This document shows, piece by piece, positions 16,067 through 24,048 of a DNA stretch of 32,384 nucleotides. The DNA lies in the NCBI GenBank assembly GCA_029820295.1, contig JALGVA010000047.1:1-32384 (forward strand), given 5' to 3'. Source of the DNA: Candidatus Zipacnadia bacterium. GTDB lineage: Bacteria; Armatimonadota; Zipacnadia; Zipacnadales; UBA5352. The position numbers and the translations under genes were made by a program. The first letter of the stretch is position 1. Every line of letters starts with the position of its first letter. The notes beneath the pieces are model-generated. The model was not told the origin of the DNA, ran no database searches, and worked only from the letters and a program-made list of their open reading frames with translations.

Positions 16067-17131
16067 ATGACCTCACGCGAGCGCGTCTGGGCCGCGATCA
16101 CGCATCAGCCGGTGGACCGCATCCCCTGCGACTTCTGGGGCACCGCCGAGGTGCGCCGGATGCTGCTGCAGCACTTCCGCACCGATGACTGGCAGGTGGT
16201 GCTCGACGAGCTGGGCGTCGATGCCATCGTGAGCATCGGCATGCGCTACGCGGGCCCGCGATGGACCGGTCCCGACGGCCGGCCCGCGGGGCTGTGGGGC
16301 GTACAGAGCCGCACGATCACGCTGCCTACCGGCGGCACCTACTCCGAGCGCATCCACGCGCCCATGGCCGAGTTCACCGAGGTCGCCCAGGTCGAGGACT
16401 TCGACCTGGGCGACCCGGCCGATTGGGACTTCGCGGCGGCCGCCGAGGCCGCGCGCAACGCGCACCCGCACAGCGTGACCATGGGCGGCTACCTGGCGCC
16501 CTACGTGGACCTGTGGAACCTCTTCGGCGAGCAGCGGGCGCTGCTCAACATCGCGCTGCGCCCGGAGTTGATCGAGGCCGTGCTCGACCGCGTCATAGAC
16601 TACCGCCTGCGCCAGCACCGCATGTTCTTCGCGGCCGCCGCCGAGTGGCTCGACCTGGCGCAGGTCACCGACGACTTCGGCTCGCAGAACGGGCTGGTGA
16701 TGAGCCCGGCCGCCATCCGCAGCCTGTTCTGGCCGCACTACCGCCGCGCCATCGCCCTCGCGCACGAGTTCGGGCTGAAGGTCTACCACCACGATGACGG
16801 GGGCATCGGGGAGATCGTGCCCGATTTGGTCGAGATGGGCGTCGAGGTGCTCAACCCGATCCAGTACCGCTGCCGGCACATGGACCGCGAGTGGCTCAAG
16901 CGCGAGTTTGGCGACCGCCTGTGCTTCCACGCCGCCATCGACAACCAGTATGTCCTGCCCTTCGGTACGCCCGAGGACGTGCGCCGCGAGGTGCGCGAGA
17001 ATATCCGCATCCTCGCGAGCGATGGGACCGGCTACATCTGCGGCCCGTGCCACAACATCCAGTCAGGCACCCCGCTGGAGAACGTGCTGGCGCTCTACGA
17101 CGAGATACGAACCGCGGGCAATCGGCAATAG
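16067..17131 (+). CDS. Uroporphyrinogen-decarboxylase-family (UroD/MtaA-like) protein
   Basis: The product has 354 residues, typical of the UroD-like superfamily TIM barrel. Signs are MTSRERVWAAITHQPVDRIPCDFWGT at the start, VTDDFGSQNGLVMSPAAIRSLFWPHYRRAI, the KVYHHDDGGIGEIVPDLVEMGVEVLNPIQ strand-loop and the ending GTGYICGPCHNIQSGTPLENVLALYDEI. It belongs to the environmental branch related to corrinoid methyltransferases rather than to the haem enzyme: the N-terminal arginine-pocket motif of true UroD is not evident. The reaction is unknown, with methyl transfer or decarboxylation possible. Start ATG 16067 has GGAG ten bases upstream. The last residues (GNRQ) are encoded by the ggcaatcgg-type tract, so the C-terminus may have been altered by repeat insertion. 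Confidence 0.87.
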   Translation: MTSRERVWAAITHQPVDRIPCDFWGTAEVRRMLLQHFRTDDWQVVLDELGVDAIVSIGMRYAGPRWTGPDGRPAGLWGVQSRTITLPTGGTYSERIHAPMAEFTEVAQVEDFDLGDPADWDFAAAAEAARNAHPHSVTMGGYLAPYVDLWNLFGEQRALLNIALRPELIEAVLDRVIDYRLRQHRMFFAAAAEWLDLAQVTDDFGSQNGLVMSPAAIRSLFWPHYRRAIALAHEFGLKVYHHDDGGIGEIVPDLVEMGVEVLNPIQYRCRHMDREWLKREFGDRLCFHAAIDNQYVLPFGTPEDVRREVRENIRILASDGTGYICGPCHNIQSGTPLENVLALYDEIRTAGNRQ

Positions 17132-17150
17132 GCAAGGGGCAAGCAGGAAC
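17117..17150. repeat. ggcaatcggcaa-type tract at the end of the UroD-like gene
   Basis: Gggcaatcggcaataggcaa followed by ggggcaagcagg crosses the UroD-like stop codon. It resembles the tract after the AKR stop at 8141-8173, in the same orientation relative to the gene. Confidence 0.45.
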
Positions 17151-17190
17151 GGCGGAGAGTGGGGACGGCCCGCGGAGCCGTCCGCGCTGC

Positions 17191-18879
17191 TCACTCCCCG
17201 CGGATCCAGTCGATCTCGACGGCCGCGCCGTCGGCGTCACCGACGCTCGGGTCGAGGCGCAGGGCCACGATCTGGTGCCCGCGCCACTTCGCGTGCTCGC
17301 TCACCGGGAGCCGGTACTCGTGCCACTCGCCATCGGGCTCGATGGGGAAGTTGAGGTACTTGTCATCGCGGAAGCCCGGCTCCTCGGCGGTCGCCCAGAA
17401 CACCTGGCCCTCGCGCGCGCCCGCGCTGATGCGCATGCGCACCGCCAGCGTCGAGTGCGTGTCCGGCGGCACGCGCAGGAAGCTGCGCGCCATGTGTGGA
17501 TCGGCGCCGGTCACGCGCGTGCTCAGCGTCCCGCCGGCGACCGTGAACTGCGCCAGCGCATGCGTGGGCGACCAGCCCTCGGCATCGCCGTCGCGATCGA
17601 AGCCGAAGTCGATGCGGTCGAGGAACTCGGGCGGCTGCGGGTAGTCGAACTGCGTCTGCAGCCGGTAGAGCCGCCCGCCACCCGCCGGCAGCGCCACCGC
17701 CAGCACGCCCTCGGCAAGCTCGCAGGCGACCTCGCTGCCGTCCTCCGCCGAGATCTCGGTGACGCCGGTCACGTGCGGTAGCAGCCGCACCGCGAACTCG
17801 ACGGGCTGCTCGTAGTCGCGGTTCACCAGCATCATGTGCTGCGCCGCCTCCGCGTCCTCGAACAGGCCGATCACCAGCGGCACTTCTTCCGGCGCCTGCA
17901 CGATGGCATCGGTCCCGAGCCTCATCGCCCCGCGCGGGACCTCGCCGGTGTGGTAGACGCCGGTCGAGGTCAGGTTGAGCAGCACCGGCCCGAGCGCACG
18001 CATCTCCGCGTTGAGCTGCCGCACGATCGGGTAGAGCCGCTGCGGCCGGCCCTCGGCGTCCACGATGCCGAAGCGGTCCTGCTCGGCCAGCGAGGTGGGC
18101 GTCCAGTAGGTGAAGTACATGATGCCCTTCATCCCGTACGCCAGCGAGGTGTAGACCTGCCAGCGCATCTCGGCCTCGGTGGGGTCACGGTAGGCCAGGT
18201 GCGCGAGCGACAGGATGATCTGCCACGGCGGCACCCCGTGGCGCAGGCCGGCGTCGCGGATGATGCGCAGGTTCTCGAAGTAGTCCGGCCGGATGCCGCC
18301 ATCGCGGAGCAGGCAGTAATGATCGTAGCTGAGCACGTGCGGCTTCACGATGTCGAGGAAACGCTCGACGTGGTCGGCGTAGGTGGGCGTGCCGAGCTGC
18401 CGGACGTTGGCGTAGGTCGGGAAGAGGTTGATGTAGGCCAGGTGCTCCGGGTCGCGCGTCTCGAACTCCTCGCGGACCATCCCCAGCGGCTCGAAGTTCG
18501 CGTAGTTGGGCTCATCCTGCAGGTAGAAACCGAAGAGCGCGGGGTGGTCGGCGTAGTCGGCGATGACTTCACCGACGGTCTCGCGCCAGTGGGGGTCGGC
18601 GATCATCTGCCAGCCGATGCGCCCGTCGGTGACCATGGCCTTCACGCCCGCCTGCGCGCAGAAGTCAAGCATGCGCAGGTTGTCCTCAACGGAGTAGCCC
18701 CCGCGCGGGCCGGTGAAGGTGAAGTTGCAGTCGGCGACGGTCTGCCAGGTCTCCAGGGAGGTCGCCTCGACCGGCGGCCCCGACCAGAAGCCGATGGGGA
18801 ACTCGTCGGGCTGCCAGGCCTGGGCGGCCGCCGTCATCGCGGCGAAGATCGGGAGGAAGACAGCGATGCGCGGGACCAT
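17191..18879 (-). CDS. Secreted glycoside-hydrolase-like TIM barrel with C-terminal beta-sandwich
   Basis: The product has 562 residues. The signal peptide is MVPRIAVFLPIFAAMTAAAQ, cleaved after AQA at residue 21. The barrel includes CNFTFTGPRGGYSVEDNLRML, GVKAMVTDGR, a HPALFGFYLQDEPNY strand with Glu123 in the acid/base-like D-E-P position common in GH5/GH42-related barrels, HVLSYDHYCLLRDGG and the KGIMYFTYWTP strand. From residue about 460 a jelly-roll-like domain follows (FGFDRDGDAEGWSP, EWHEYRLPVSEHAKW, AAVEIDWIRGE at the end), like a carbohydrate-binding module. ATG 18879 is seven bases after GGAGGT; the upstream extension is low complexity. Substrate and family number are not assigned. 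Converges with the UroD-like gene. Confidence 0.8.
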   Translation of the reverse strand: MVPRIAVFLPIFAAMTAAAQAWQPDEFPIGFWSGPPVEATSLETWQTVADCNFTFTGPRGGYSVEDNLRMLDFCAQAGVKAMVTDGRIGWQMIADPHWRETVGEVIADYADHPALFGFYLQDEPNYANFEPLGMVREEFETRDPEHLAYINLFPTYANVRQLGTPTYADHVERFLDIVKPHVLSYDHYCLLRDGGIRPDYFENLRIIRDAGLRHGVPPWQIILSLAHLAYRDPTEAEMRWQVYTSLAYGMKGIMYFTYWTPTSLAEQDRFGIVDAEGRPQRLYPIVRQLNAEMRALGPVLLNLTSTGVYHTGEVPRGAMRLGTDAIVQAPEEVPLVIGLFEDAEAAQHMMLVNRDYEQPVEFAVRLLPHVTGVTEISAEDGSEVACELAEGVLAVALPAGGGRLYRLQTQFDYPQPPEFLDRIDFGFDRDGDAEGWSPTHALAQFTVAGGTLSTRVTGADPHMARSFLRVPPDTHSTLAVRMRISAGAREGQVFWATAEEPGFRDDKYLNFPIEPDGEWHEYRLPVSEHAKWRGHQIVALRLDPSVGDADGAAVEIDWIRGE

Positions 18880-18974
18880 GTGACGCACCTCCGGACTGAC
18901 GCCTGGGCACGCCGTTGCTGTATGTCGTCTGGAGAGGCCAGCCCCCGCGCCGGCCCCTCCAACGGCGACGGGGT

Positions 18975-18996
18975 CCGCCGACAGGAGTGTCGGCGG
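18975..18996. repeat. Hairpin repeat, copy 2 (ccgccgaca / tgtcggcgg)
   Basis: Identical to copy 1 at 7904-7925, including flanking bases, 28 in all. It lies 15 bases past the stop of the U32-like gene and upstream of the next gene, so it could also end transcription of the U32 operon, although no T-run follows. Confidence 0.75.
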
Positions 18997-19010
18997 CACG
19001 GACAACGCAC

Positions 19011-20039
19011 CTACGACCCGACCTTCACCAGCACCCGCTCCAGCACCCGCGCGCAATAGTCGCAAGCGTGGCAGCGGCGGTCGCAGGTCGAGGTGCGCTC
19101 AAACCAGTCCTCCGGGAAGCGCGTGTTGTCGATGATCGCCGGCGCGAACGCCGGCCCGAAGCCCGGCTCCATCAGATCAAGCAGGTTACCCCGGAAACGC
19201 CGGTTCACGTAGGCGTCGATCACCGCCCGCGGGCGCGCGTGCATGCGCGTGGCCAGCTTCACCACCTCGAACAGGCCCTCGTAGTGGTGCAGGTCCTCCG
19301 GACGCACCCAGGTGTTCTGCAGCACGCTCACACGGTTCGCCGGGTCCTGCAGGAAGCGCCAGCAGGTATGCGCGTTCCAGTCGGTGACGTTGCGACACTC
19401 GTCGATCTCCGCCTCGTGCGCCACCATGTTGTCGTGGAAGCTCTGGCCCGAGCAGTGGATCATACACCCCGAGTTCACCAGCATAATCAGGCGCTTGCCC
19501 GCACCGTCCGCCCACGCCTTCAGCTCGCGCAGGTACGCCACGTCGCGGTTGTACTCGCGCTGCACGTGGTAGCTGTCGAAGACGTCCGCGAGGTACTGCA
19601 TTCCCTTGATGGTGCCGATGCGCATGTTGACCGACGCGCGCACCTCGACGTTCGGGAAGTAGCGCTTGACGGTACGCGCGACGAAGGGCGAGGTGGTGGT
19701 CACGATGTCCGCGCCGCCCACACCCGCCTCCAGGTAGTCGAGCACCGAGCGCACCTGGTTCTCCAGCCACTCGCTGATGGCGCGTCCGCCGTAACACGCG
19801 GCGTTGAACAGCAGGTCGAGCCTCACGCCCATCTCGCGCAGGCGCACCAGATCGCGCTCGAGGTCGCGCTGGGCGGCCCAGTCGGTGTAGCCGCGCCGCG
19901 TGGCCAGCGGCGCGCGGCCCGAGGGCATGTCCGCCCACGGGAAATAGACCTCGGCGATGTGCTCGGCGTAGTCGGCGATGACCTCGACCACCGACTCGTC
20001 CTCATCGCCGGGAAGCTGGTATCCGACCGCGAACTTCAC
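19011..20039 (-). CDS. U32-peptidase-like protein with two Cys groups
   Basis: The product has 342 residues. It resembles the U32 'peptidase' family, whose characterised members (TrhP, RlhA) carry a 4Fe-4S cluster and hydroxylate tRNA or rRNA bases. Visible parts are an N-terminal barrel start (HIAEVYFPWADMPSGR), RLDLLFNAACYG, VRASVNMRIGTIKGMQYL, the RLIMLVNSGCMIHCSGQSFHDN segment (Cys192, Cys196), then Cys215 and Cys226, and a C-terminal CDRRCHACDYC group (Cys319, 323, 326, 329). Two groups of four Cys suggest one or two metal clusters. The GTG start at 20039 overlaps the TGA of the QueG-like gene (GTGA, four bases), so the two are translationally coupled. The substrate is unknown. Confidence 0.78.
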   Translation of the reverse strand: MKFAVGYQLPGDEDESVVEVIADYAEHIAEVYFPWADMPSGRAPLATRRGYTDWAAQRDLERDLVRLREMGVRLDLLFNAACYGGRAISEWLENQVRSVLDYLEAGVGGADIVTTTSPFVARTVKRYFPNVEVRASVNMRIGTIKGMQYLADVFDSYHVQREYNRDVAYLRELKAWADGAGKRLIMLVNSGCMIHCSGQSFHDNMVAHEAEIDECRNVTDWNAHTCWRFLQDPANRVSVLQNTWVRPEDLHHYEGLFEVVKLATRMHARPRAVIDAYVNRRFRGNLLDLMEPGFGPAFAPAIIDNTRFPEDWFERTSTCDRRCHACDYCARVLERVLVKVGS

Positions 20040-21058
20040 TGAGCCTCAAGCCTCCAGGGGGGGCGCTTGCGGAAGGGCGTCTCGAAGCGGTTCGTGAGCT
20101 TGCCCGTGGCCTCCAGGTGCACCATGCACGCGCGCAGGCAGCCACGCCCCCCGCACAGCGCCGAGTTGTAGCCCGCCGCCGCGCCGTAGTACTGGCGCAG
20201 CACGCGCTGCACCGCCAGCGTCTGCTCGGGAGTCAACCTCGCCTCGCCCGCGAGGATCGCCGCGGCGTCGGGGAACTCGTCGAAGGCATCCGGCGGCAGG
20301 AAGGGGTTGGTCTCCTGGTTGCTGCCCATGTACCCGTGGAAGCAGTCCCACTCCGCGAGCGCGCCCCACTGCAGCTCGCGGCCGGCGACCGTCACCCGCA
20401 CGCTCTCCTCGCCGCTGATCGCGCCCACCGGGCACTCGCACACGCAGACCATGCAGCGGTCGCACAGCGGCGGACCGTCGTAGAGCGGGTCGGGCTCCAG
20501 CGGGGCATCGGTGAGCATGAACGCGAAGCGCTGGCGCGGGCCGAACTCGGGCGTCAGGAGGAGCTTGCTCCAGCCAATCTCGCCCAGGCCGCAGATGAAG
20601 GCGGCGATGCGGAAGTGGAACATGACGTCCGGCGCGGGGCGGTCCTCGGCGACGGGCCGGGCGAAGCGGATACGCCGGCCGTGCTGCCAGGGCTCATCGG
20701 GGTCGCCGGTCATGTCGGAGACGGTCATGCGCCCGCCGGTGTTGCGGAAGGCCGCGCCCTCCCAGCCGTGGTCCTCGAGCAGGCAGGCCAGCTCGTGCAG
20801 GACCGTGGGCGCGTAGACCTCGTTGATGTTGGCGTAGCCCATCGAGGGGTACTGGTAGAAGTGCGTGCCCTCCTCGATGCCGCGCAGGTAGCCGCGCGGG
20901 ATCCGGAAGGCGAGCCCGATGATGGCGCGGGCCTCGGGGAAGATGTGGCGCGCGTCCATCGCTGGCGGCGCGCCCTCGAAGCGGGCCATGTCGCCGATCC
21001 CGACGAGATCGGCGCCCATGGCCCGCGCGGCCTGCTTGATCTGCTCGGCTGTAAGCAT
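20036..21058 (-). CDS. QueG-like 4Fe-4S reductase family protein (paralog B)
   Basis: The product has 340 residues. It is collinear with paralogs A and C: LTAEQIKQAARAMGADLVGIGDMARFEGAP at the start, FRIPRGYLRGIEEGTHFYQYPSMGYA, GLGEIGWSKLLLTPEFGPRQR, then CDRCMVCVCECPVGAI (4Fe-4S) and the C-terminal GCLRACMVHLEATGKLTNRF. An extra insert with a Pro/Ala-rich patch (FPDAAAILAGEARLTPEQT) precedes the last Cys pair. ATG 21058 aligns with the N-termini of its relatives, with GAAAGG upstream. It is coupled to the downstream U32-like gene by a GTGA overlap, suggesting a shared pathway. Upstream at 63 bases is the end of the coiled-coil membrane gene. The substrate is not known; corrinoid binding is inferred from QueG relatives only. 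Confidence 0.8.
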   Translation of the reverse strand: MLTAEQIKQAARAMGADLVGIGDMARFEGAPPAMDARHIFPEARAIIGLAFRIPRGYLRGIEEGTHFYQYPSMGYANINEVYAPTVLHELACLLEDHGWEGAAFRNTGGRMTVSDMTGDPDEPWQHGRRIRFARPVAEDRPAPDVMFHFRIAAFICGLGEIGWSKLLLTPEFGPRQRFAFMLTDAPLEPDPLYDGPPLCDRCMVCVCECPVGAISGEESVRVTVAGRELQWGALAEWDCFHGYMGSNQETNPFLPPDAFDEFPDAAAILAGEARLTPEQTLAVQRVLRQYYGAAAGYNSALCGGRGCLRACMVHLEATGKLTNRFETPFRKRPPWRLEAQ

Positions 21059-21120
21059 GGGGTGCCTTTCGTGCGAGCGGTCGAGGGCCAGCACGCATCC
21101 CATGGCCTTGGACCGTCCGC

Positions 21121-21849
21121 TCAGGGCAGCAAGCCCAGCATGCGCAATACCAGGGTGGCCAAGACCGAAGAGAAGACCCCGCCCACGAACCCGAAAAGGA
21201 GGTCGCGCCTGCTGGCCCGGCCCACGGCATCCACAACCCACGGGTCGACGATCCTGAGGAGATTCTCCACGTCCGCTTGAGACAACTCCCGTTGCTCAGC
21301 CAGCAGTCTCACTTCGCTCTCGAGTTCCTGGCGGCGGGTCGACAGATCGCCCAAGCTCTTGGTGAGTACGTCACGATGCGCCTCAAGGTCGACGAACGCG
21401 TCATGTGCAGCATCGAGCGCTTGCTTGGTGCGCTCCAGAACGCCCGCCAGCTTGCCCGATGTCTCGGCCACGACACCAGTGAGATCAGTCGCCGCTGCCA
21501 TGCGCGCCTGATAGGCTGCTACCACGGCCCAGAAGCCAATGAGGAAGAACGTGACCATTACGAGACTAGACACCGACGGAAGAGCTCTAGCAGCGAGGTT
21601 TGGGCAGCCGCAGGCCTGGAGCGCGCGGACGACCGCGTCGTGCACGAAATCGCGTCTCACCAGAGCAACACCGTTCGCGACCACGATCAGCCCACCCGCG
21701 ACCTCAAGAGCGACGAGCCAATATCTGAGGCGTGAGTCCATGATGTTGCGCCAGCGCACCCGGATGGAATGTATGAAGGCAGTCGCGCCGCCCGTGAGCA
21801 CGATCCCTAGCACGTGCTGTATGGTGTCCCGGACTTGACCGAGTTCCAT
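21121..21849 (-). CDS. Membrane protein with long cytoplasmic-type coiled coil, unrecognised
   Basis: The product has 242 residues and I do not recognise it. Hydrophobic segments lie at about 42-64 (YWLVALEVAGGLIVVANGVAL), 92-113 (VSSLVMVTFFLIGFWAVVAAY) and 217-238 (LFGFVGGVFSSVLATLVL), with a weaker one at 10-28. Residues 122-197 are a heptad-rich charged coiled coil (ETSGKLAGVLERTKQALDAA through RRQELESEVRLLAEQREL). ATG 21849 follows AAGGAGGAGG. It sits 81 bases after the wHTH-like gene on the same strand and probably forms an operon with it. Composition is less GC-rich than neighbours. A membrane effector or signalling anchor is possible, but nothing here proves a defence role. Confidence 0.7.
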   Translation of the reverse strand: MELGQVRDTIQHVLGIVLTGGATAFIHSIRVRWRNIMDSRLRYWLVALEVAGGLIVVANGVALVRRDFVHDAVVRALQACGCPNLAARALPSVSSLVMVTFFLIGFWAVVAAYQARMAAATDLTGVVAETSGKLAGVLERTKQALDAAHDAFVDLEAHRDVLTKSLGDLSTRRQELESEVRLLAEQRELSQADVENLLRIVDPWVVDAVGRASRRDLLFGFVGGVFSSVLATLVLRMLGLLP

Positions 21850-21930
21850 GTGATCCTCCTCCTTGACGGTTGAGTGCTCCGGAGGGCCGCCGCGACTTCG
21901 GCAAGCGAACGCATTGCCCCGTGCCCGGCG

Positions 21931-22776
21931 TCACTCGGCCCGGCGCCAGATGTACAGCCCGCTCTCGGCACCGCTCTCGAGAAGCCAGACCTCGTCCTCC
22001 TGTCTGACAACACGCAGTAGAGCCTTCGCGAAAACCTGAAGGAACAGCCAGCGGATCTCGTTGCTCTCCGATCTAACGGCTCCCACGGGATCAGTCAGCG
22101 GCAACTGCGCCGGGGGCAGGTACTGGCTGCTTGGACATGGCGCGATGAACCGAACCACGGCCGTTGTCTCGTCCACCAAGTACCGGTTCCCCGCTGTCTC
22201 ATACTGCGCCGCCTCAGCGATAGTCATCAACTCCGCCATTCTGAAGCGGCCCTGCACGTGTGAGACGGAGTAACCGCCGAACACCTGCTCTGCTCTGTCC
22301 ACAACGCGCTCCACGAGCTCGTCGTCGGTCTCGCCCTCTTCTCGCGGGAACGCCTCCTCGATCTTCCCCATGCCGATCTCCCGCAGTGTCCGTCTGAGCC
22401 GGTCGCGGTAGAACAAGTCATCGAGCGCGTCGCGAAGCCTCTGCTCATGCGTAAGTGGCAGGAAGAACTCGTACACGATGACGTCGCTGTAGAGCGAGGG
22501 GGCATAGTCGGCGAAGAGGCGGTTGCTCTGTCTGAACAGCGATCCGTACTCCTCAAGGGTTACGCGGAGGATGACAGGGTCGCAGCGGTACGCGCCGCGT
22601 CCGACACGCCGCACGAAGTCCCGGAGGCGCTTCGACAGGTTTGTCCTTGTGTTCCCCTCTGTCCATCCCGCTGCCGAAGCAAGCTCCGCTACGGAGAACT
22701 CCCGCCCGGTCTCCGCGGCGTCTCGCAGGAACTGGAACGAGGCAGCGATCCTCCGGTCCTGGGCCGTAGGGCGCAT
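21931..22776 (-). CDS. Winged-helix-like protein of unknown family, first gene of a two-gene cassette
   Basis: The product has 281 residues with no family I can name. Residues about 27-62 (FSVAELASAAGWTEGNTRTNLSKRLRDFVRRVGRG) read like a winged helix that recognises DNA or acts as a protein module; the phrase G-W-T-E-G-N-T-R-T-N marks the helix turn. The middle is helical and charged (RLRDALDDLFYRDRLRRTLREI, EEGETDDELVERVVDRAEQVF). The end is mixed beta (VWLLESGAESGLYIWRRAE). Its ATG 22776 follows AGGAAGGAG at seven bases. Base composition is visibly less GC-rich than the QueG-like genes on both sides, suggesting acquisition. The partner is the membrane coiled-coil gene. Confidence 0.68.
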   Translation of the reverse strand: MRPTAQDRRIAASFQFLRDAAETGREFSVAELASAAGWTEGNTRTNLSKRLRDFVRRVGRGAYRCDPVILRVTLEEYGSLFRQSNRLFADYAPSLYSDVIVYEFFLPLTHEQRLRDALDDLFYRDRLRRTLREIGMGKIEEAFPREEGETDDELVERVVDRAEQVFGGYSVSHVQGRFRMAELMTIAEAAQYETAGNRYLVDETTAVVRFIAPCPSSQYLPPAQLPLTDPVGAVRSESNEIRWLFLQVFAKALLRVVRQEDEVWLLESGAESGLYIWRRAE

Positions 22777-22827
22777 CGTGATGCTCCTTCCTCATGACGC
22801 TTGCGACGTAGCTGTTCTGACTCCTCG

Positions 22828-23784
22828 CTACTCCGCCGACCAGTCGATGCGCCACAGCGGCTTGCGGCGGAAGGGTGTCTGGAACTTGTTGCCGAGCTTC
22901 CCCTGCTCCTCCAGGTGGATCATGCACGCGCGTGTGCAGCCCTTCGAACCCGAGATGCCCTCACCGTGCTCGTAGATGTTCCGCGGCTTGTGATAGAACG
23001 GCGACCACGGGCCGGGCGCCACGTCGTCGCGGCCGGGCATGTAATCCCCGTGCTCGCCCTCAGGCAGGATCTCGCCCGCGCGGAAGTAGATGCCGCAGCG
23101 CTCGTGGTCGATGTCCGCCCACTCCACGTCATGGCCCGCCAGCGTCACCTTCACCGAGCGGTCGGTGGGCATGCAGCCGCCCGGGCACTCCTCCGCGCAC
23201 AACATGCAGCGGTCGCACAGGTACGGCTCCATGATCGGGTCAGGCTCGAGTTCGGCCTCGGTGAGCATCACGCCCAGGCGCTGGCGCGGGCCGAACTGGG
23301 GCGTGAGCAGCATCTTGGACCAGCCGATCTCCCCCAGCCCGCACAGGAAGGCGGCGATGCGCAGGTGCACCATCACATCCGGCGCGGGCTTTCCCGGCTC
23401 CACGGGGCGCGAGTAGCCCTCGCGCGGGTTCCCGAGGTTGTCGATGGCCCGCCACGGCGACAGGTGCCCCAGCGGGATCGCCTCGTAACCGTGGTCCTCG
23501 ATGAACTTGGCGAGGTTCATCATGGTCATGGGGATGTACAGCCAGTTCAGGGCGCCGTAGCCCATCGAGGAGTAGTTGGAGAAGAAGGTGCCCTCCTCGA
23601 TGCCGCGCAGCGCCCCGCGCATGACGCGGAAGCCGAAGGCGATGACGGACTTCGCCTCGGGCATGATGAAGCGCGGGTCCATCTGTACCGGCGCGCCCTC
23701 CCAGCGGTCGGGCGTGCCGATGCCAACCAGATCGGCGCCCATGGCCTTCGCGGCCTGCTTGACCTTCTCAGCGGTGAGGATCGT
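22828..23784 (-). CDS. QueG-like 4Fe-4S reductase family protein (paralog C), apparent ACG start
   Basis: About 318 residues. Alignment by eye to paralogs A and B gives ILTAEKVKQAAKAMGADLVGIGTPDRWEGAP, RGALRGIEEGTFF, GLGEIGWSKMLLTPQFGPRQR, then CDRCMLCAEECPGGC (4Fe-4S) and GCTRACMIHLEEQGKLGNKF near the end. No ATG, GTG or TTG is in frame at the expected place: the codon aligned with the start is ACG (23784-23782), which differs from ATG by one base and lies six bases after AGAGG. The coding frame remains open far upstream, but that sequence is shadow. It could be a rare ACG start, a start-codon mutation or a sequencing error. It ends 51 bases before the winged-helix gene, same strand. Confidence 0.72.
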   Translation of the reverse strand, partial: TILTAEKVKQAAKAMGADLVGIGTPDRWEGAPVQMDPRFIMPEAKSVIAFGFRVMRGALRGIEEGTFFSNYSSMGYGALNWLYIPMTMMNLAKFIEDHGYEAIPLGHLSPWRAIDNLGNPREGYSRPVEPGKPAPDVMVHLRIAAFLCGLGEIGWSKMLLTPQFGPRQRLGVMLTEAELEPDPIMEPYLCDRCMLCAEECPGGCMPTDRSVKVTLAGHDVEWADIDHERCGIYFRAGEILPEGEHGDYMPGRDDVAPGPWSPFYHKPRNIYEHGEGISGSKGCTRACMIHLEEQGKLGNKFQTPFRRKPLWRIDWSAE

Positions 23785-23994
23785 GATCGACCTCTTTCGG
23801 CGCAGAGTAAGTGCGGAGCGGGCGCCTCTTCGTCCGAGCGGGCGCGGAATCCTGCGTCGCCACGTGGGGCGGGCGTCGCCCGGCCCGTGGCACGGGTGGC
23901 CCCGCCCATGCGCCGTTGTCGTCGGAGCCGCCCTGCACGCGCCCACGTGCGCCTTCGGCGCCCCCGCCCCTTTCGCCGCGCCTGCGCTCTTGTG

Positions 23995-24000
23995 TATAAT
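23995..24000 (+). promoter_or_regulatory. Probable -10 box (TATAAT) for the PBP4/ABC operon
   Basis: TATAAT at 23995-24000 is a perfect -10 hexamer in a very GC-rich stretch, 49 bases before ATG 24049. A weak -35 (TTCGCC at 23972-23977, spacing 17) fits. The divergent gap 23785-24048 otherwise holds GC-rich hairpin-prone sequence and no gene. Confidence 0.5.
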
Positions 24001-24048
24001 GCAAGCAACTGCATCAGCACTCGCGTCAGGGGAAGCGACAGCCACCGC

